Shown: positions 26,103 to 35,421, counted from the first letter of the stretch. The stretch is DNA of 64,000 nt from Flavobacterium potami (GCF_020026915.1 NZ_JAINUY010000002.1:434001-498000); one strand, 5' to 3'. The notes: generated from the sequence alone by a model not told the origin. Made by a program: numbers and translations.

Positions 26103-26164
26103 CCGAAAAATAACTATTTCGCTATCATACGTAACAGCGATTGGCTTTTTTTAATTGAAAAGAA

Positions 26165-27328
26165 ATGGAAGAAAATTTTAAAATGATTGCCAAATGCTTT
26201 TTTGGCTTTGAAGAAATACTAGAAAAAGAATTACGCGCACTTGGAGCTCAGGATGTTGAAAAAGGTGTGAGAATGGTAAGTTTTAAAGGAGACAAAGGTT
26301 TTATGTACAAAGCCAATTTGTCTTTAAGAACTGCACTTAAAGTGTTAAAACCAATTTATTCTTTTAGAGCCAATAACGAACAAGCACTATATAAAGGAAT
26401 TTCTGGTGTAAACTGGTCGAAATTCTTAAATGCAAATCAGACATTTGTGATCGATGCGACGGTACATTCTACTTATTTCAATCATTCTGAATTTGTTTCT
26501 CAAAAATGTAAAGATGCAATTGTAGATCAGTTTAGAGAGAGAACAGGGCAACGTCCAAGTATCGATAAACAATATCCAGACTTGCGAATTAATATTCATA
26601 TCGATAGAGATCAGGTTTCTGTTGCTTTGGATACTTCTGGAGCTTCACTTCATCATCGTGGTTATAGAACGGCAACAAATATCGCTCCTATTAATGAGGT
26701 TTTAGCAGCAGGAGTATTGTTGTTATCCGGATGGGATGGTCAAAGTCATTTCTTGGATCCAATGTGCGGTTCTGGAACTTTTCTGGCTGAGGCAGCAATG
26801 ATTGCTTGTAATATTCCGGCAAACATTAACAGAAAAGAATTTGCTTTTGAAAAATGGAAAGACTGGGACAACGACTTGTTCGATACCATTATTGAAAGTT
26901 TAATGAAGAAAACAAGAGAATTTCATTATACCATTAAAGGTTTTGATAAAGCGCCAAGTGCAATAAGCAAAGCTAAAGACAATATTAGAAACGCCAATCT
27001 AGAAGATTATATAACGATTCACGAAGATAACTTTTTTGATACTGAAAAAGAAGTAGAAGGAAAGCTTCATATGGTTTTCAATCCGCCATACGATGAACGT
27101 TTGGATATTCACATGGAAAGATTCTACGCAAGTATTGGCGATACTCTAAAGAAAAATTACCCAGGAACAAATGCTTGGTTTATTACAGCAAACTTAGAAG
27201 CTCTTAAATTTGTAGGATTGAAACCTTCAAGAAAAATCAAACTTTTCAATGGTAGCTTAGAAGCGCGTTTGGTAAAATACGAAATGTACGAAGGAAGCAA
27301 GAGAACGAAGTTTCAGGTTTCTGAATAA
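26165..27328 (+). CDS. THUMP-domain 23S rRNA (guanine-N2)-methyltransferase, RlmL-like
   Basis: 387 residues. An N-terminal ferredoxin-like plus THUMP region (about 1-155) binds RNA. The N-P-P-Y-D-E-R-L catalytic motif near residue 307 is the N/D-P-P-Y/F of N2-guanine methyltransferases. F-L-D-P-M-C-G-S-G-T-F-L near 198 is the SAM-binding motif. It corresponds to the N-terminal half of E. coli RlmKL (RlmL, m2G2445) without the RlmK half, the common arrangement in Bacteroidota. Confidence 0.9.
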   Translation: MEENFKMIAKCFFGFEEILEKELRALGAQDVEKGVRMVSFKGDKGFMYKANLSLRTALKVLKPIYSFRANNEQALYKGISGVNWSKFLNANQTFVIDATVHSTYFNHSEFVSQKCKDAIVDQFRERTGQRPSIDKQYPDLRINIHIDRDQVSVALDTSGASLHHRGYRTATNIAPINEVLAAGVLLLSGWDGQSHFLDPMCGSGTFLAEAAMIACNIPANINRKEFAFEKWKDWDNDLFDTIIESLMKKTREFHYTIKGFDKAPSAISKAKDNIRNANLEDYITIHEDNFFDTEKEVEGKLHMVFNPPYDERLDIHMERFYASIGDTLKKNYPGTNAWFITANLEALKFVGLKPSRKIKLFNGSLEARLVKYEMYEGSKRTKFQVSE

Positions 27329-27336
27329 TATAGCAA

Positions 27337-27407
27337 CAAAGTAACAAAGTTACAAAGTTGCAAAGGTTTAGGTTTTGAGGTAAAAACTTTGTCACTTTGT
27401 TACTTTG
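27337..27407. repeat. CAAAG-word hairpin with 14-bp arms
   Basis: CAAAGTAACAAAGT at 27337-27350 pairs perfectly with ACTTTGTTACTTTG at 27394-27407. Additional CAAAGTTGCAAAGG and GCAACTTTGAACCT words extend the pairing imperfectly. It lies about 10 bases after the rRNA methyltransferase stop and before a small membrane gene; no T run, so not a standard terminator. Confidence 0.65.
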
Positions 27408-27434
27408 CAACTTTGAACCTCAAAAATAAAAAAC

Positions 27435-27671
27435 ATGTCAAAACTACAACTAAGAGCTTTTCTATATCAATTAGCCGCTTTTGCGGTTTTATTCCTATTA
27501 TTCCGATATTTAATTGCTGCGTACACAGGATTAACAGGAATCTGGATTCCGATGACTGCATTTGTTATTGGAACTATTATCGGACCTAAATTTCAGGCCG
27601 TAAGAACAAAAGATGGTGAAAAACTTTTTATGAAATGGCTTTTCGTTAAAGGAATAAAAGAAATTAAGTAA
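27435..27671 (+). CDS. Small membrane protein, function unknown
   Basis: 78 residues with two adjacent hydrophobic helices (about 8-28 and 34-50), a G-P-K-F-Q-A-V-R turn, and a basic C-terminal tail. No recognised domain. It lies 10 bases before the racemase-like gene on the same strand and is probably co-transcribed with it. The frame is conserved-looking (good start, no rare features), so I regard it as real. Confidence 0.65.
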   Translation: MSKLQLRAFLYQLAAFAVLFLLFRYLIAAYTGLTGIWIPMTAFVIGTIIGPKFQAVRTKDGEKLFMKWLFVKGIKEIK

Positions 27672-27681
27672 TTATTTCATT

Positions 27682-28374
27682 ATGAAGAAAATTGGGCTTA
27701 TTGGCGGAATTAGTTGGGTTTCTACATCAGATTATTATACTTTAATTAATAAAGGAATAAATGAAAAACTTGGCGGATTAAACTTCTCCGAATGTCTGAT
27801 TTATTCTTTCAACTATGCTGATATCAAAAAGAATAACGATAATAATGATTGGGATTCTACCTTCGAAATGCTTTTAAAAGCAGCAGAAGTCTTGAAATCG
27901 GGCGGGGCAGAAGCAATTGTTCTGTGTGCTAATACCATGCATTTAATTGCAGATAAACTGGAGAAAGCGATTGGGCTTCCTCTTATTCATATTGCGGAAG
28001 AAACAGCAGTTGAAATTCAGAAAAAGAAAATCAAAAAAGTAGGCTTGCTGGGTACTAAATTTACAATGGAATTGGATTTCTTTAAAGATAAGCTATCAGA
28101 AAAAGAAATTGAAGCAATAATTCCGGATTCTGAAGACGATAAAGATTTTATTCATCATACTATTTTTGAGGAATTAGGTCGTGGAATCGTAACAGACGAA
28201 ACCAAAAAACGTTACTTGGAAATCGCCAATGCATTAATACAAAAGGGTGCAGAAGGTATTATTTTAGGATGTACTGAAATTCCGTTAGTCATAAAAGTAG
28301 GAGATTTAAAAGTTCCTATTTTTGATACAACTTTGATCCATACCCAAGCAGCAATAAATTTTCAATTATCATAA
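27682..28374 (+). CDS. Aspartate/glutamate racemase-family protein
   Basis: 230 residues of the Asp/Glu/hydantoin racemase fold. The N-terminal loop is I-G-L-I-G-G-I-S-W-V-S-T. The first catalytic cysteine is in V-L-C-A-N-T-M-H near residue 85 and the second in L-G-C-T-E-I-P-L near 195. Both cysteines of the two-base mechanism are present. It resembles RacD/YgeA aspartate racemases rather than MurI. Role may be D-aspartate supply or catabolism. A strong terminator follows at once. Confidence 0.88.
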   Translation: MKKIGLIGGISWVSTSDYYTLINKGINEKLGGLNFSECLIYSFNYADIKKNNDNNDWDSTFEMLLKAAEVLKSGGAEAIVLCANTMHLIADKLEKAIGLPLIHIAEETAVEIQKKKIKKVGLLGTKFTMELDFFKDKLSEKEIEAIIPDSEDDKDFIHHTIFEELGRGIVTDETKKRYLEIANALIQKGAEGIILGCTEIPLVIKVGDLKVPIFDTTLIHTQAAINFQLS

Positions 28375-28416
28375 AAAAAGGCGGCCAATTCAAATTTTGA
28401 ATTGGCCGTCTTTTTT
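28374..28416 (+). terminator. Terminator after the racemase gene
   Basis: Long inverted repeat (AAAAAGGCGGCCAATTCAAA with its complement, one G-U) followed by TTTTTT, starting at the stop codon. Convergent with the DUF6048 gene and likely bidirectional. Confidence 0.85.
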
Positions 28417-28449
28417 AAGGCGATTTTTTAGAAACGAAGTCTCTAAAAA

Positions 28450-29289
28450 CTATTGCTTTTTCTTAGGAGCTTCTTTTATTGTTTCAGAAGCCATTGTTTT
28501 CTTTTTATAAATAGGAATAAAATACGAAACCGTGTAGTTGAATCCTACTCCAAAACTTCCATCATATGTTCTGTTGAAACCAGGGATGTATAAATTTTCA
28601 AAATTATCAGGTTCTTTATTCATAACTAAAAGTTTAAGCTGTACGCCAAAACCAACAAATACGTTTTTTACAACTTGAGCTTTTAATCCTAAACCAACTT
28701 CAATCCAGCCAGCAGTAAGACCGCTGTATTTTTGATCGGTACTTACAACAGGAAGTTCTCCCCAATACGGATTCGGATTATAGATTCTATAGCTATGCAA
28801 TTCCTGACTGAAAGTACTAAAACCACCTCGCATTCCTATTGTGATGAGATTTTCCATATCCAGCCAGTTTTGATAAAAATTATAATCGAATCCTCCTTTG
28901 ATATAGGTTCCCGTTGCAGAAGAATTTAATCTGTCATCATCGGTTGTTTTGTCTTCGTATCCTAATTCAGCTGCTAAATAATATTTTTTAGTCAATCTCC
29001 AGTCACCAACAAATTCGATTCCTTTGTAATCTTTGTCATAAAGACCTCGAGTCAATTTATATAAATCGACACCAACACGAAGACCATAGCGATCGGTTTT
29101 TACAACGCTGTCTTTTTTTACTTCCTGAATTTCCGGTTTTGTTTTAGGCTCAGGTTTAACAGTTTCAATTTTTGGTTTTTTAGGCTCTAGTTCTTTATTT
29201 TTCGAAATTTCTGGAACATCCTGAGCTTGCCCTAAAAATGTAGAAAACAATAAACAGATACTAGAAATAAACTTGAACGTGTGTTTCAT
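28450..29289 (-). CDS. DUF6048-type outer-membrane-like protein
   Basis: Start placed at the ATG at 29289 (M-K-H-T-F-K-F), which begins a signal peptide ending at G-Q-A-Q. Of 279 residues, a proline/lysine-rich linker (about 25-60, many K-P-E and K-P-K) is followed by a strand-rich barrel-like region ending F-N-Y-T-V-S-Y-F-I-P. I match it to the DUF6048 proteins of Flavobacteriia, of unknown function, which occur next to a DUF6452 lipoprotein and RlmD, as here. Its start lies inside the end of the DUF6452 gene (29-base overlap), so translation is coupled. Confidence 0.72.
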   Translation of the reverse strand: MKHTFKFISSICLLFSTFLGQAQDVPEISKNKELEPKKPKIETVKPEPKTKPEIQEVKKDSVVKTDRYGLRVGVDLYKLTRGLYDKDYKGIEFVGDWRLTKKYYLAAELGYEDKTTDDDRLNSSATGTYIKGGFDYNFYQNWLDMENLITIGMRGGFSTFSQELHSYRIYNPNPYWGELPVVSTDQKYSGLTAGWIEVGLGLKAQVVKNVFVGFGVQLKLLVMNKEPDNFENLYIPGFNRTYDGSFGVGFNYTVSYFIPIYKKKTMASETIKEAPKKKQ

Positions 29290-29752
29290 CTTCTGAATCA
29301 ATGTTAGGGTTAATTAATTGAACTCGAGTCGTCCAGATTCCATCAGCATTCGGATCATCTGTACGGGTAATAGAATTTACATGAAAAATAGTTTTAAAGC
29401 CACAAGCTCTCGAAACATATACATTTTGTGTGCTGTAATTAACCGTTAAAACATCATTGTTTCTGTCGGTCGGAATTGTACTGTTATACGTTAGATTAAA
29501 CGTCGTAATAGAATCATTAACTTTTAGTGGAAGTTCAATACTGCTTACGGCATTAAAAGCAATTCCCGTACTCATTCCTTCGCCAGTAGCCAGCAAATTA
29601 CTGACATTTCTCTCAACCGTTGGATCTGCATTATCGTAAAATGTAATAACCAATCTTGGTGTAGTTGGTGTATTGGCATCGCATATATCATCTTTCTCGC
29701 AGCTTGATAAGCCAAAAGTAAAAATCAATAAAAGAGAGATTAGTTTTTTCAT
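29261..29752 (-). CDS. DUF6452-type lipoprotein
   Basis: 163 residues with a signal peptide and lipobox (G-L-S-S-C, Cys 18) followed by E-K-D-D-I-C. The mature domain is beta-rich, with one more cysteine in S-R-A-C-G-F. It fits the DUF6452 group of Bacteroidota. It lies 10 bases after rlmD and overlaps the next gene, forming rlmD-DUF6452-DUF6048. The shared unit suggests an envelope role, but nothing in the sequence gives a mechanism. Confidence 0.72.
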   Translation of the reverse strand: MKKLISLLLIFTFGLSSCEKDDICDANTPTTPRLVITFYDNADPTVERNVSNLLATGEGMSTGIAFNAVSSIELPLKVNDSITTFNLTYNSTIPTDRNNDVLTVNYSTQNVYVSRACGFKTIFHVNSITRTDDPNADGIWTTRVQLINPNIDSEDETHVQVYF

Positions 29753-29762
29753 TTATATTTTT

Positions 29763-31175
29763 CTATCGAAGTTCTAAAAGGACAACATTTTCAACATGGT
29801 GTGTCTGCGGAAACATGTCTACAGGTCTAACACGTGTAACTTTGTATTTTTCGTCCATTAAAGCCAAATCACGTGCCTGAGTTGCAGAATTACAGCTTAC
29901 GTAAACGACTCTTTTTGGAGCAATTTTCAGAATTTGTTCTACAACATCTTTATGCATTCCGTCGCGAGGAGGATCTGTAATAATAACGTCTGGTTTGCCG
30001 TGTTGCGCAATAAAAGCTTCATTAAAGACAACTTTCATGTCTCCAACAAAAAACTCACAATTCGTAATATTATTGCGTTCTGCATTGGCTTTAGCATCAA
30101 TAATAGCTTCAGGAACACTTTCTACTCCGATTACTTTTTTTGCTTTTTTAGAAACGAATTGTGCAATTGTACCTGTTCCTGTATATAAATCGTAAACAGT
30201 TTCGTTACCGGTAAGACCAGCAAATTCTCTTGTGATTTTATATAATTCGTAAGCTTGATCAGAATTGGTTTGATAAAAAGATTTAGCATTTATACTAAAC
30301 TTTAATCCTTCCATTTCTTCTAAGATATAATTTCTTCCTTTATACAGAATAACATCCTGATCGTAAATTGTATCATTTGGTTTTCCGTTTACCACATATT
30401 GTAAAGAGGTGATTTGAGGGAATTTCTCATACAAATGATCTAATATTAATTCTCTGTTTTCTTTGTCTTCTTCGAAAAACTGAATTAAAACCATAATTTC
30501 GCCAGTTGATACCGTACGGATCATGACAGTTCTCAATAATCCTGAATGTTCTCTCGGATTGAAGAATGCTAAGTTGTGCTCGTTGGCAAATGCTCTAATT
30601 TCGTTACGAATAGCATTTGATGGATCTTCCTGTAAATGACATTTATTAATATCAAGAATTTTATCCCACATTTTTGGTATGTGAAATCCAAGAGCATTTC
30701 TGTTTCCTAAGTCTTCTGTACTTCCAATTTCTTTTTCAGTAAGCCAACGGCTGTTTGAGAAAGAAAATTCCATTTTATTTCTGTAGAAAAATTGTTTCTC
30801 AGAACCTAAAATGTCTTCAAATTCCGGAAGTTCAACTTTACCTATTCTTTGTAAATGATTTTTAACTTCATTTTGTTTGAATGCAAGCTGTTGGCTGTAT
30901 TTCATGTTTTGCCATTTACAACCTCCACATACACCAAAATGTTCGCAGATTGGATCTACTCTATAATCTGATAATTCGTGAAATTTTACGGCTTTTCCCT
31001 CGTAATAAGCCTTTCTTTTTTTAAATGTTTGCACATCTACTACATCTCCAGGTACCACATTCGGAATAAAGATTACTTTTCCGTCAGGTGCTTTGGCTAC
31101 TGAAACTCCTTTTGCACCAGCATCAAGAACTTGAATTTGATGAAAGACAACTTTGTCTGTATTTTTTCTTCCCAT
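29763..31175 (-). CDS. rlmD: 23S rRNA (uracil-5-)-methyltransferase RlmD-like
   Basis: 470 residues. An N-terminal TRAM domain comes first. A [4Fe-4S] cysteine set follows (C-E-H-F-G-V-C-G-G-C near residue 78, plus a later cysteine in N-K-C-H-L). The Rossmann domain reads D-L-Y-T-G-T-G-T-I near 330, and the catalytic segment is Y-V-S-C-N-S-A-T with its nucleophilic Cys near 425. This is the RumA/RlmD architecture that makes m5U1939 of 23S rRNA. Bacteroidota often carry several RumA paralogs, so the exact uridine is inferred. Confidence 0.9.
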   Translation of the reverse strand: MGRKNTDKVVFHQIQVLDAGAKGVSVAKAPDGKVIFIPNVVPGDVVDVQTFKKRKAYYEGKAVKFHELSDYRVDPICEHFGVCGGCKWQNMKYSQQLAFKQNEVKNHLQRIGKVELPEFEDILGSEKQFFYRNKMEFSFSNSRWLTEKEIGSTEDLGNRNALGFHIPKMWDKILDINKCHLQEDPSNAIRNEIRAFANEHNLAFFNPREHSGLLRTVMIRTVSTGEIMVLIQFFEEDKENRELILDHLYEKFPQITSLQYVVNGKPNDTIYDQDVILYKGRNYILEEMEGLKFSINAKSFYQTNSDQAYELYKITREFAGLTGNETVYDLYTGTGTIAQFVSKKAKKVIGVESVPEAIIDAKANAERNNITNCEFFVGDMKVVFNEAFIAQHGKPDVIITDPPRDGMHKDVVEQILKIAPKRVVYVSCNSATQARDLALMDEKYKVTRVRPVDMFPQTHHVENVVLLELR

Positions 31176-31332
31176 AGCGCAAAAATAAGCCTTTGAAAAC
31201 TTTTACAAATTTTATTTATAAAATTTTTTAGATTTTCTTTAAAAAATTAGTTTAATTAAGTTTAAAAGTTAATTTTGTTAGTGTAATAAAGCCCCAATAA
31301 TTACAATTTAACCTACAATATTGTTGTTATTT

Positions 31333-32382
31333 ATGAAGTTGTATCACACACTCTCACAAATCAGCTTTCTTAAGAAAAGTTATGCCTTTAAGTTTTTATT
31401 CGTTGCATTTATCGGTATTCATATTCCCTTAATTGGAATTTTATTTTTTGTATTGTACTTCCAGCACAGTATTTCGCCAACATCGATTTTGGTTTTTTCT
31501 TTAATTATGACTTTACTGGCAACCGCATTAACACTTTTAGTTTTAAACCGGTTAATAAAACCTATTGCAACCGCTTCAAAAGCATTAGATGATTACAGAA
31601 GTTCAAGAAAATTGTCTGCATTACCAACAGAATATATAGACGAAGCAGGATTGTTGATGTGCAATATTCAAGAATCTATTTACGAAGCTGAGGGTTTTAT
31701 CAATGAAAAGCAGGATTTGATTTATATGCTTTCTCATGATTTGAAAAATTTTGCTGGAAATCCGCAAGGTTTGGCAAAATTAATAATAAGTGAAGAACCT
31801 TCAGAATCGATTAAAAATCTGGCACAGTTAATATGCGAATCTACTGATCTGCAATTTAGATATATTGAAAATTTCATTAAACTTTTAAAAGAGCAAGATG
31901 ACGTAGTTAGAGTAAATCAAGAAATAAAAACAGTGCTGTTTCCTAATATTCTTCCTTTTATTAATGAACAGGTAGAACAACGTTTATTCGATAAAAAAAT
32001 AAAACTGAATTTGGTTTTAGAATGTGTCGAAGCTAAACTTAAAATCGACGAAGGTCTGTTGATTCAGGTTTTGGTAAATTTGATTAGTAATGCGGTTAAG
32101 TTTTCTTATTTTGATAGTGAAATTAAAGTCAGAATTTACTCTGAAGACTCAAAATTGATTTTAACGGTAAAAGACAATGGAATGGGATTTGACAGAAACC
32201 AAATTGAGGATTTGTTTAAAAAGTTTACCAAAATGAGTCGACTAGGAACAGCAAATGAAGGTTCTACCGGAATTGGTTTGTATCTGTGCAAAAAAATCAT
32301 TGAAAGAAACAAAGGTAGACTAACAGCTTCAAGCGAAGGAAAAAATAGGGGAGCTGAATTTAAAATCGAATTCGATCTTTAA
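31333..32382 (+). CDS. Membrane sensor histidine kinase
   Basis: The start is set at the ATG at 31333, preferred over a TTG four codons upstream. Of 349 residues, two transmembrane helices lie within the first 70, with almost no periplasmic loop. A HAMP-like linker follows, then HisKA with the phospho-acceptor H135 in L-S-H-D-L-K-N, and HATPase_c with N-L-I-S-N-A-V-K-F (N box), D-N-G-M-G-F-D and G-S-T-G-I-G-L-Y-L. No response regulator gene adjoins it, so it is an orphan kinase. Signal unknown; the lack of a sensor domain suggests membrane or cytoplasmic sensing. Confidence 0.88.
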   Translation: MKLYHTLSQISFLKKSYAFKFLFVAFIGIHIPLIGILFFVLYFQHSISPTSILVFSLIMTLLATALTLLVLNRLIKPIATASKALDDYRSSRKLSALPTEYIDEAGLLMCNIQESIYEAEGFINEKQDLIYMLSHDLKNFAGNPQGLAKLIISEEPSESIKNLAQLICESTDLQFRYIENFIKLLKEQDDVVRVNQEIKTVLFPNILPFINEQVEQRLFDKKIKLNLVLECVEAKLKIDEGLLIQVLVNLISNAVKFSYFDSEIKVRIYSEDSKLILTVKDNGMGFDRNQIEDLFKKFTKMSRLGTANEGSTGIGLYLCKKIIERNKGRLTASSEGKNRGAEFKIEFDL

Positions 32383-32399
32383 CGTAACAGTAGAAAAAA

Positions 32400-32436
32400 A
32401 CAAAGGTTACTAAAAATTTACTTTAGTAACCTTTGT
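32400..32436. terminator. Bidirectional hairpin between kinase and aldo/keto reductase
   Basis: Perfect 15-bp arms ACAAAGGTTACTAAA / TTTAGTAACCTTTGT around a 7-nt loop, in the gap between two converging genes. An A run precedes it; a weak T run follows. Confidence 0.75.
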
Positions 32437-32461
32437 TGTAAAATCTATCCAAAGGGATTTA

Positions 32462-33448
32462 TTACCAAAGCTGATGAACAGCAGGTTTAATGAAATCATT
32501 GTAAACCTTATTCATAGCTGAAATTTGTTCTGCGGTTAATTTCGGAGTATCATAAACAGATAAATTCGATAAAACGTGATCAACTTTTGAGGCACCAGGA
32601 ATAATACAGCTGATTTCATTAAAACTTAAAATCCATTGTAGTGCAATTGGAGCAAGATTTTGATTTTCTGGAAATAGTGCTTTTAATGCTTCAACAGCTT
32701 TTAAACCAAGTTCGTAATCAATTCCTGAGAAAGTTTCGCCTTTATCAAAAGCTTCTCCATTTCGATTGAAATTACGGTGATCTTGTGAATCGAAAGAGGT
32801 ATTAGAATCAAATTTACCAGTCAAAAGTCCGCTTGCTAATGGAACTCTCGCAATAATTCCGATATCTTTCCTTTTTGCTTCAGAGAAAAACAATTCAGAA
32901 GGACGCTGGCGAAACAAATTGAAGATAATTTGAACAGTTGTCACGTTATCATATTCAATTGCTTTTAAAGCTTCTTCAACTTTTTCGACACTTACTCCAA
33001 GATTAAGAATTTTTCCCTGTTCTTTTAAACGGTCAAAAAGTTCAAAAATTTCTGGACGATAATATACTTCCGTTGGCGGACAATGGAGTTGAATCAAATC
33101 CAATGTTTCCAGACCGGTTCTTTTCAAACTGTCTTCTACAAATTTCTGAAGCACTTTTGGTGTATATCCTTCATTAACATGCGGGTTTATTTGACGTCCG
33201 CATTTTGTGGCAACAACAATTCGTTCAGAACGAGAGCGAACCAATCTTCCAACGGCAGTTTCGCTTAATCCATTTTCGTAAACATCAGCGGTGTCAATAA
33301 AATTAACGCCATTGTCTATCGCGGTGTTTAAAAGTTCGTCGGCAGTTTTATCATCAAAACCCGATCCCCATTTTCCTCCAACTTGCCAAGTACCAAGAGA
33401 GATTTCGGAGATGTTAAAGTTTGTTTTTCCTAGTTTTCTGTAGTTCAT
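32462..33448 (-). CDS. Aldo/keto reductase
   Basis: 328 residues, an NADPH-dependent (alpha/beta)8 barrel. The catalytic tetrad is readable: Asp in D-T-A-D-V-Y (D54-Y58 region), Lys in V-V-A-T-K-C-G near 83, and His in I-Q-L-H-C-P-P near 121. Cofactor loop residues appear near G-I-I-P-G-A-S-K-V. The N-terminal Y-R-K-L-G-K-T-N and S-L-G-T-W-Q-V-G are typical of the YajO/Tas-like AKR group. Substrate unknown. Confidence 0.9.
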   Translation of the reverse strand: MNYRKLGKTNFNISEISLGTWQVGGKWGSGFDDKTADELLNTAIDNGVNFIDTADVYENGLSETAVGRLVRSRSERIVVATKCGRQINPHVNEGYTPKVLQKFVEDSLKRTGLETLDLIQLHCPPTEVYYRPEIFELFDRLKEQGKILNLGVSVEKVEEALKAIEYDNVTTVQIIFNLFRQRPSELFFSEAKRKDIGIIARVPLASGLLTGKFDSNTSFDSQDHRNFNRNGEAFDKGETFSGIDYELGLKAVEALKALFPENQNLAPIALQWILSFNEISCIIPGASKVDHVLSNLSVYDTPKLTAEQISAMNKVYNDFIKPAVHQLW

Positions 33449-33478
33449 TTCTTTTTTAGATTCAAAGGTTCATAGTTG

Positions 33479-33548
33479 CAAAGGGACAAAGGTTTCTTGT
33501 AGGGACGTAAAAACTTTGTCCCTTTGTGCCTCAGTCCCTTTGTTCCTT
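33479..33548. repeat. CAAAGGGACAAAG quasi-palindrome
   Basis: CAAAGGGACAAAGGTTT on the left and AAACTTTGTCCCTTTG on the right form a nearly perfect stem (one extra G), followed by repeated CCCTTTGT words. It lies between cysM and the aldo/keto reductase gene, both leftward. It is a further member of the word-repeat class seen at 15.4, 18.4, 27.3 and 39.8 kb. Confidence 0.6.
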
Positions 33549-33550
33549 TT

Positions 33551-34438
33551 TTAGTCAAATAAATCCGAAGATAAATAACGATCGCCTCTATCGCAGATAA
33601 CGGCAACCACCACTCCTGATTCTAATTTTTCGGCAATTTTTAAAGCAACGGCAACAGAACCTCCACTGCTCATTCCTGCAAAAACACCTTCTTCTAAGGC
33701 TAATCTTTTGGTCATTGCACGCGCTTCGTCTTCGCTAACATCAATAACAGTGTCAACTTTAGAAGCATCAAATATTTTTGGAAGATATTCTTGTGGCCAT
33801 TTACGAATTCCAGGAATCTGAGAACCATCGCTTGGTTGTGCGCCTACAATTTGAATATTTGGGTTTTTCTCTTTCAAATAAGTCGAAGTTCCAATAATAG
33901 TTCCTGTTGTGCCCATTGCAGAAACGAAATGTGTTACCGTTCCGTCGGTATCGTTCCATATTTCAGGTCCAGTCGTTTTATAGTGCGCTTTCCAGTTGTC
34001 ATCATTTGCAAACTGATTCAGCATCAAATATCCTCCTTGAGCTACTTTTTTGTCGGCATAATCTCTAGAACCAATAATTCCTTCGCTGGCAGGCGTTAAA
34101 ATAACCGTAGCCCCATAAGCGCGCATGGTTTGTGTTCTTTCTTTTGTAGAATCTTCAGGTAAAACCAATTCGATTTCAATGCCAAATAATTGCGCGATCA
34201 TTGCCAATGCAATTCCAGTGTTTCCACTAGTTGCTTCAATTAATTTGTCTCCTTTTTTGATTTCGCCTCTTTCCAAAGCAGCAGCAATCATATTATAAGC
34301 CGCTCTATCTTTTACGCTTCCTCCCGGATTATTTCCCTCCAGTTTAAGTAAAAGTTTTACATTCTTATTTTGAACCAAATTAACCGTTTCCATTAATGGA
34401 GTGTTGCCAATAAGGTTTAGTAATTTATGTGAATTCAT
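33551..34438 (-). CDS. cysM: Cysteine synthase B (O-acetylserine sulfhydrylase)
   Basis: Makes cysteine from O-acetylserine and sulfide (or thiosulfate in CysM types) with PLP. 295 residues; the PLP lysine is in P-G-G-S-V-K-D-R-A near residue 43. The substrate loop is T-S-G-N-T-G-I-A-L near 69 and the phosphate-binding loop G-T-T-G-T-I-I-G near 175. Size and the missing C-terminal extension favour CysM over CysK. It starts one base after cysE ends, so the two form a cysteine operon. Confidence 0.92.
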   Translation of the reverse strand: MNSHKLLNLIGNTPLMETVNLVQNKNVKLLLKLEGNNPGGSVKDRAAYNMIAAALERGEIKKGDKLIEATSGNTGIALAMIAQLFGIEIELVLPEDSTKERTQTMRAYGATVILTPASEGIIGSRDYADKKVAQGGYLMLNQFANDDNWKAHYKTTGPEIWNDTDGTVTHFVSAMGTTGTIIGTSTYLKEKNPNIQIVGAQPSDGSQIPGIRKWPQEYLPKIFDASKVDTVIDVSEDEARAMTKRLALEEGVFAGMSSGGSVAVALKIAEKLESGVVVAVICDRGDRYLSSDLFD

Positions 34439-34439
34439 T

Positions 34440-35231
34440 TTATTTTTTTTCTTTGATTTTGACTTCAGTTGTAGTGGTGTTTAAAACGATAGAATCTTCT
34501 GGGATAGATTTGGTGATCCAAGCATTTCCTCCAACAACGCTATTTTTTCCGATGGTAGTTTTGCCTCCCAAAATGGTTGCATTGGCATAAATACACACAT
34601 TGTCTTCAACAGTTGGATGCCTCTTTGCATTTTTCATGTCTTTGCTCACACTTAATGCACCAAGCGTAACACCCTGGTAGATTTTGACATGTTTTTTAAT
34701 TACCGTGGTTTCACCAATTACGATTCCGGTGGCATGGTCGATAAAAAATGGAGATTCTATATTGGCTCCTGCATGAATATCTGTTCCTGTAATTCTATGT
34801 GCATATTCGCTCATTAAACGAGAAAACAGCAATAAATCCAAGTGATATAATTCGTGGCTCAATCTGTAAATGGCAATGGCGTAAAAACCAGGATAACCCA
34901 GATAAACTTCATCAATACTATTTGATGCGGGGTCGTTTTCTAAGATATATTCGGCGTCTTGGTTTAATTTCTCTAAAACTCCCGGAAGTTTTTCAAGAAA
35001 TCTGTCCCAAATCGATTCGCATAAATTCTCAGGTTTTTTGCAAGCTAAAACAGCGATCTCTTTAAAACGGATTTCCAGTTCGTCAATACTTTCATCCAAA
35101 GAGGCATTCGAATCAAAAAGAGTATAAAAAAGCTTCTCTGTAAAATCTTCCGTTTTAGTTTTAATGCCGTAGTTTATGTTCGAATGGCTTTTTAAAGCCT
35201 TTATATTTTGTATGATAGTGTCTTTTGTCAC
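34440..35231 (-). CDS. cysE: Serine O-acetyltransferase
   Basis: Produces O-acetylserine from serine and acetyl-CoA for CysM, the next gene. The C-terminal half is a left-handed beta-helix of hexapeptide repeats (I-H-A-G-A-N-I-E-S, then I-D-H-A-T-G-I-V-I-G-E-T and G-N-A-W-I-T-K-S), with the catalytic His in D-H-A-T-G. It belongs to the longer EpsC/SAT subgroup with a helical N-terminal domain. I chose the GTG at 35231 (V-T-K-D-T-I-I-Q) since homologs begin there; an in-frame GTG at 35297 is possible. A -7-like element at 35306-35313 (minus strand) would give a leader of about 70 bases. Confidence 0.88.
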   Translation of the reverse strand: MTKDTIIQNIKALKSHSNINYGIKTKTEDFTEKLFYTLFDSNASLDESIDELEIRFKEIAVLACKKPENLCESIWDRFLEKLPGVLEKLNQDAEYILENDPASNSIDEVYLGYPGFYAIAIYRLSHELYHLDLLLFSRLMSEYAHRITGTDIHAGANIESPFFIDHATGIVIGETTVIKKHVKIYQGVTLGALSVSKDMKNAKRHPTVEDNVCIYANATILGGKTTIGKNSVVGGNAWITKSIPEDSIVLNTTTTEVKIKEKK

Positions 35232-35421
35232 AATGGTAAAAATGAATGAATAATTTTGGAACGTTAAAAGTAAGGTGTTTTTTGGAAATAAAGTCACGAT
35301 TTAACGAAAGATATTTTCTTTGGAGGGGCATATTTGTGATAAAAAAGGAATGTCAGGACGATCTTTTTTATACAATTCTTAAGAAGTTAATTGCGTAAAT
35401 TAGCTTTCAAAATTTATAAAA

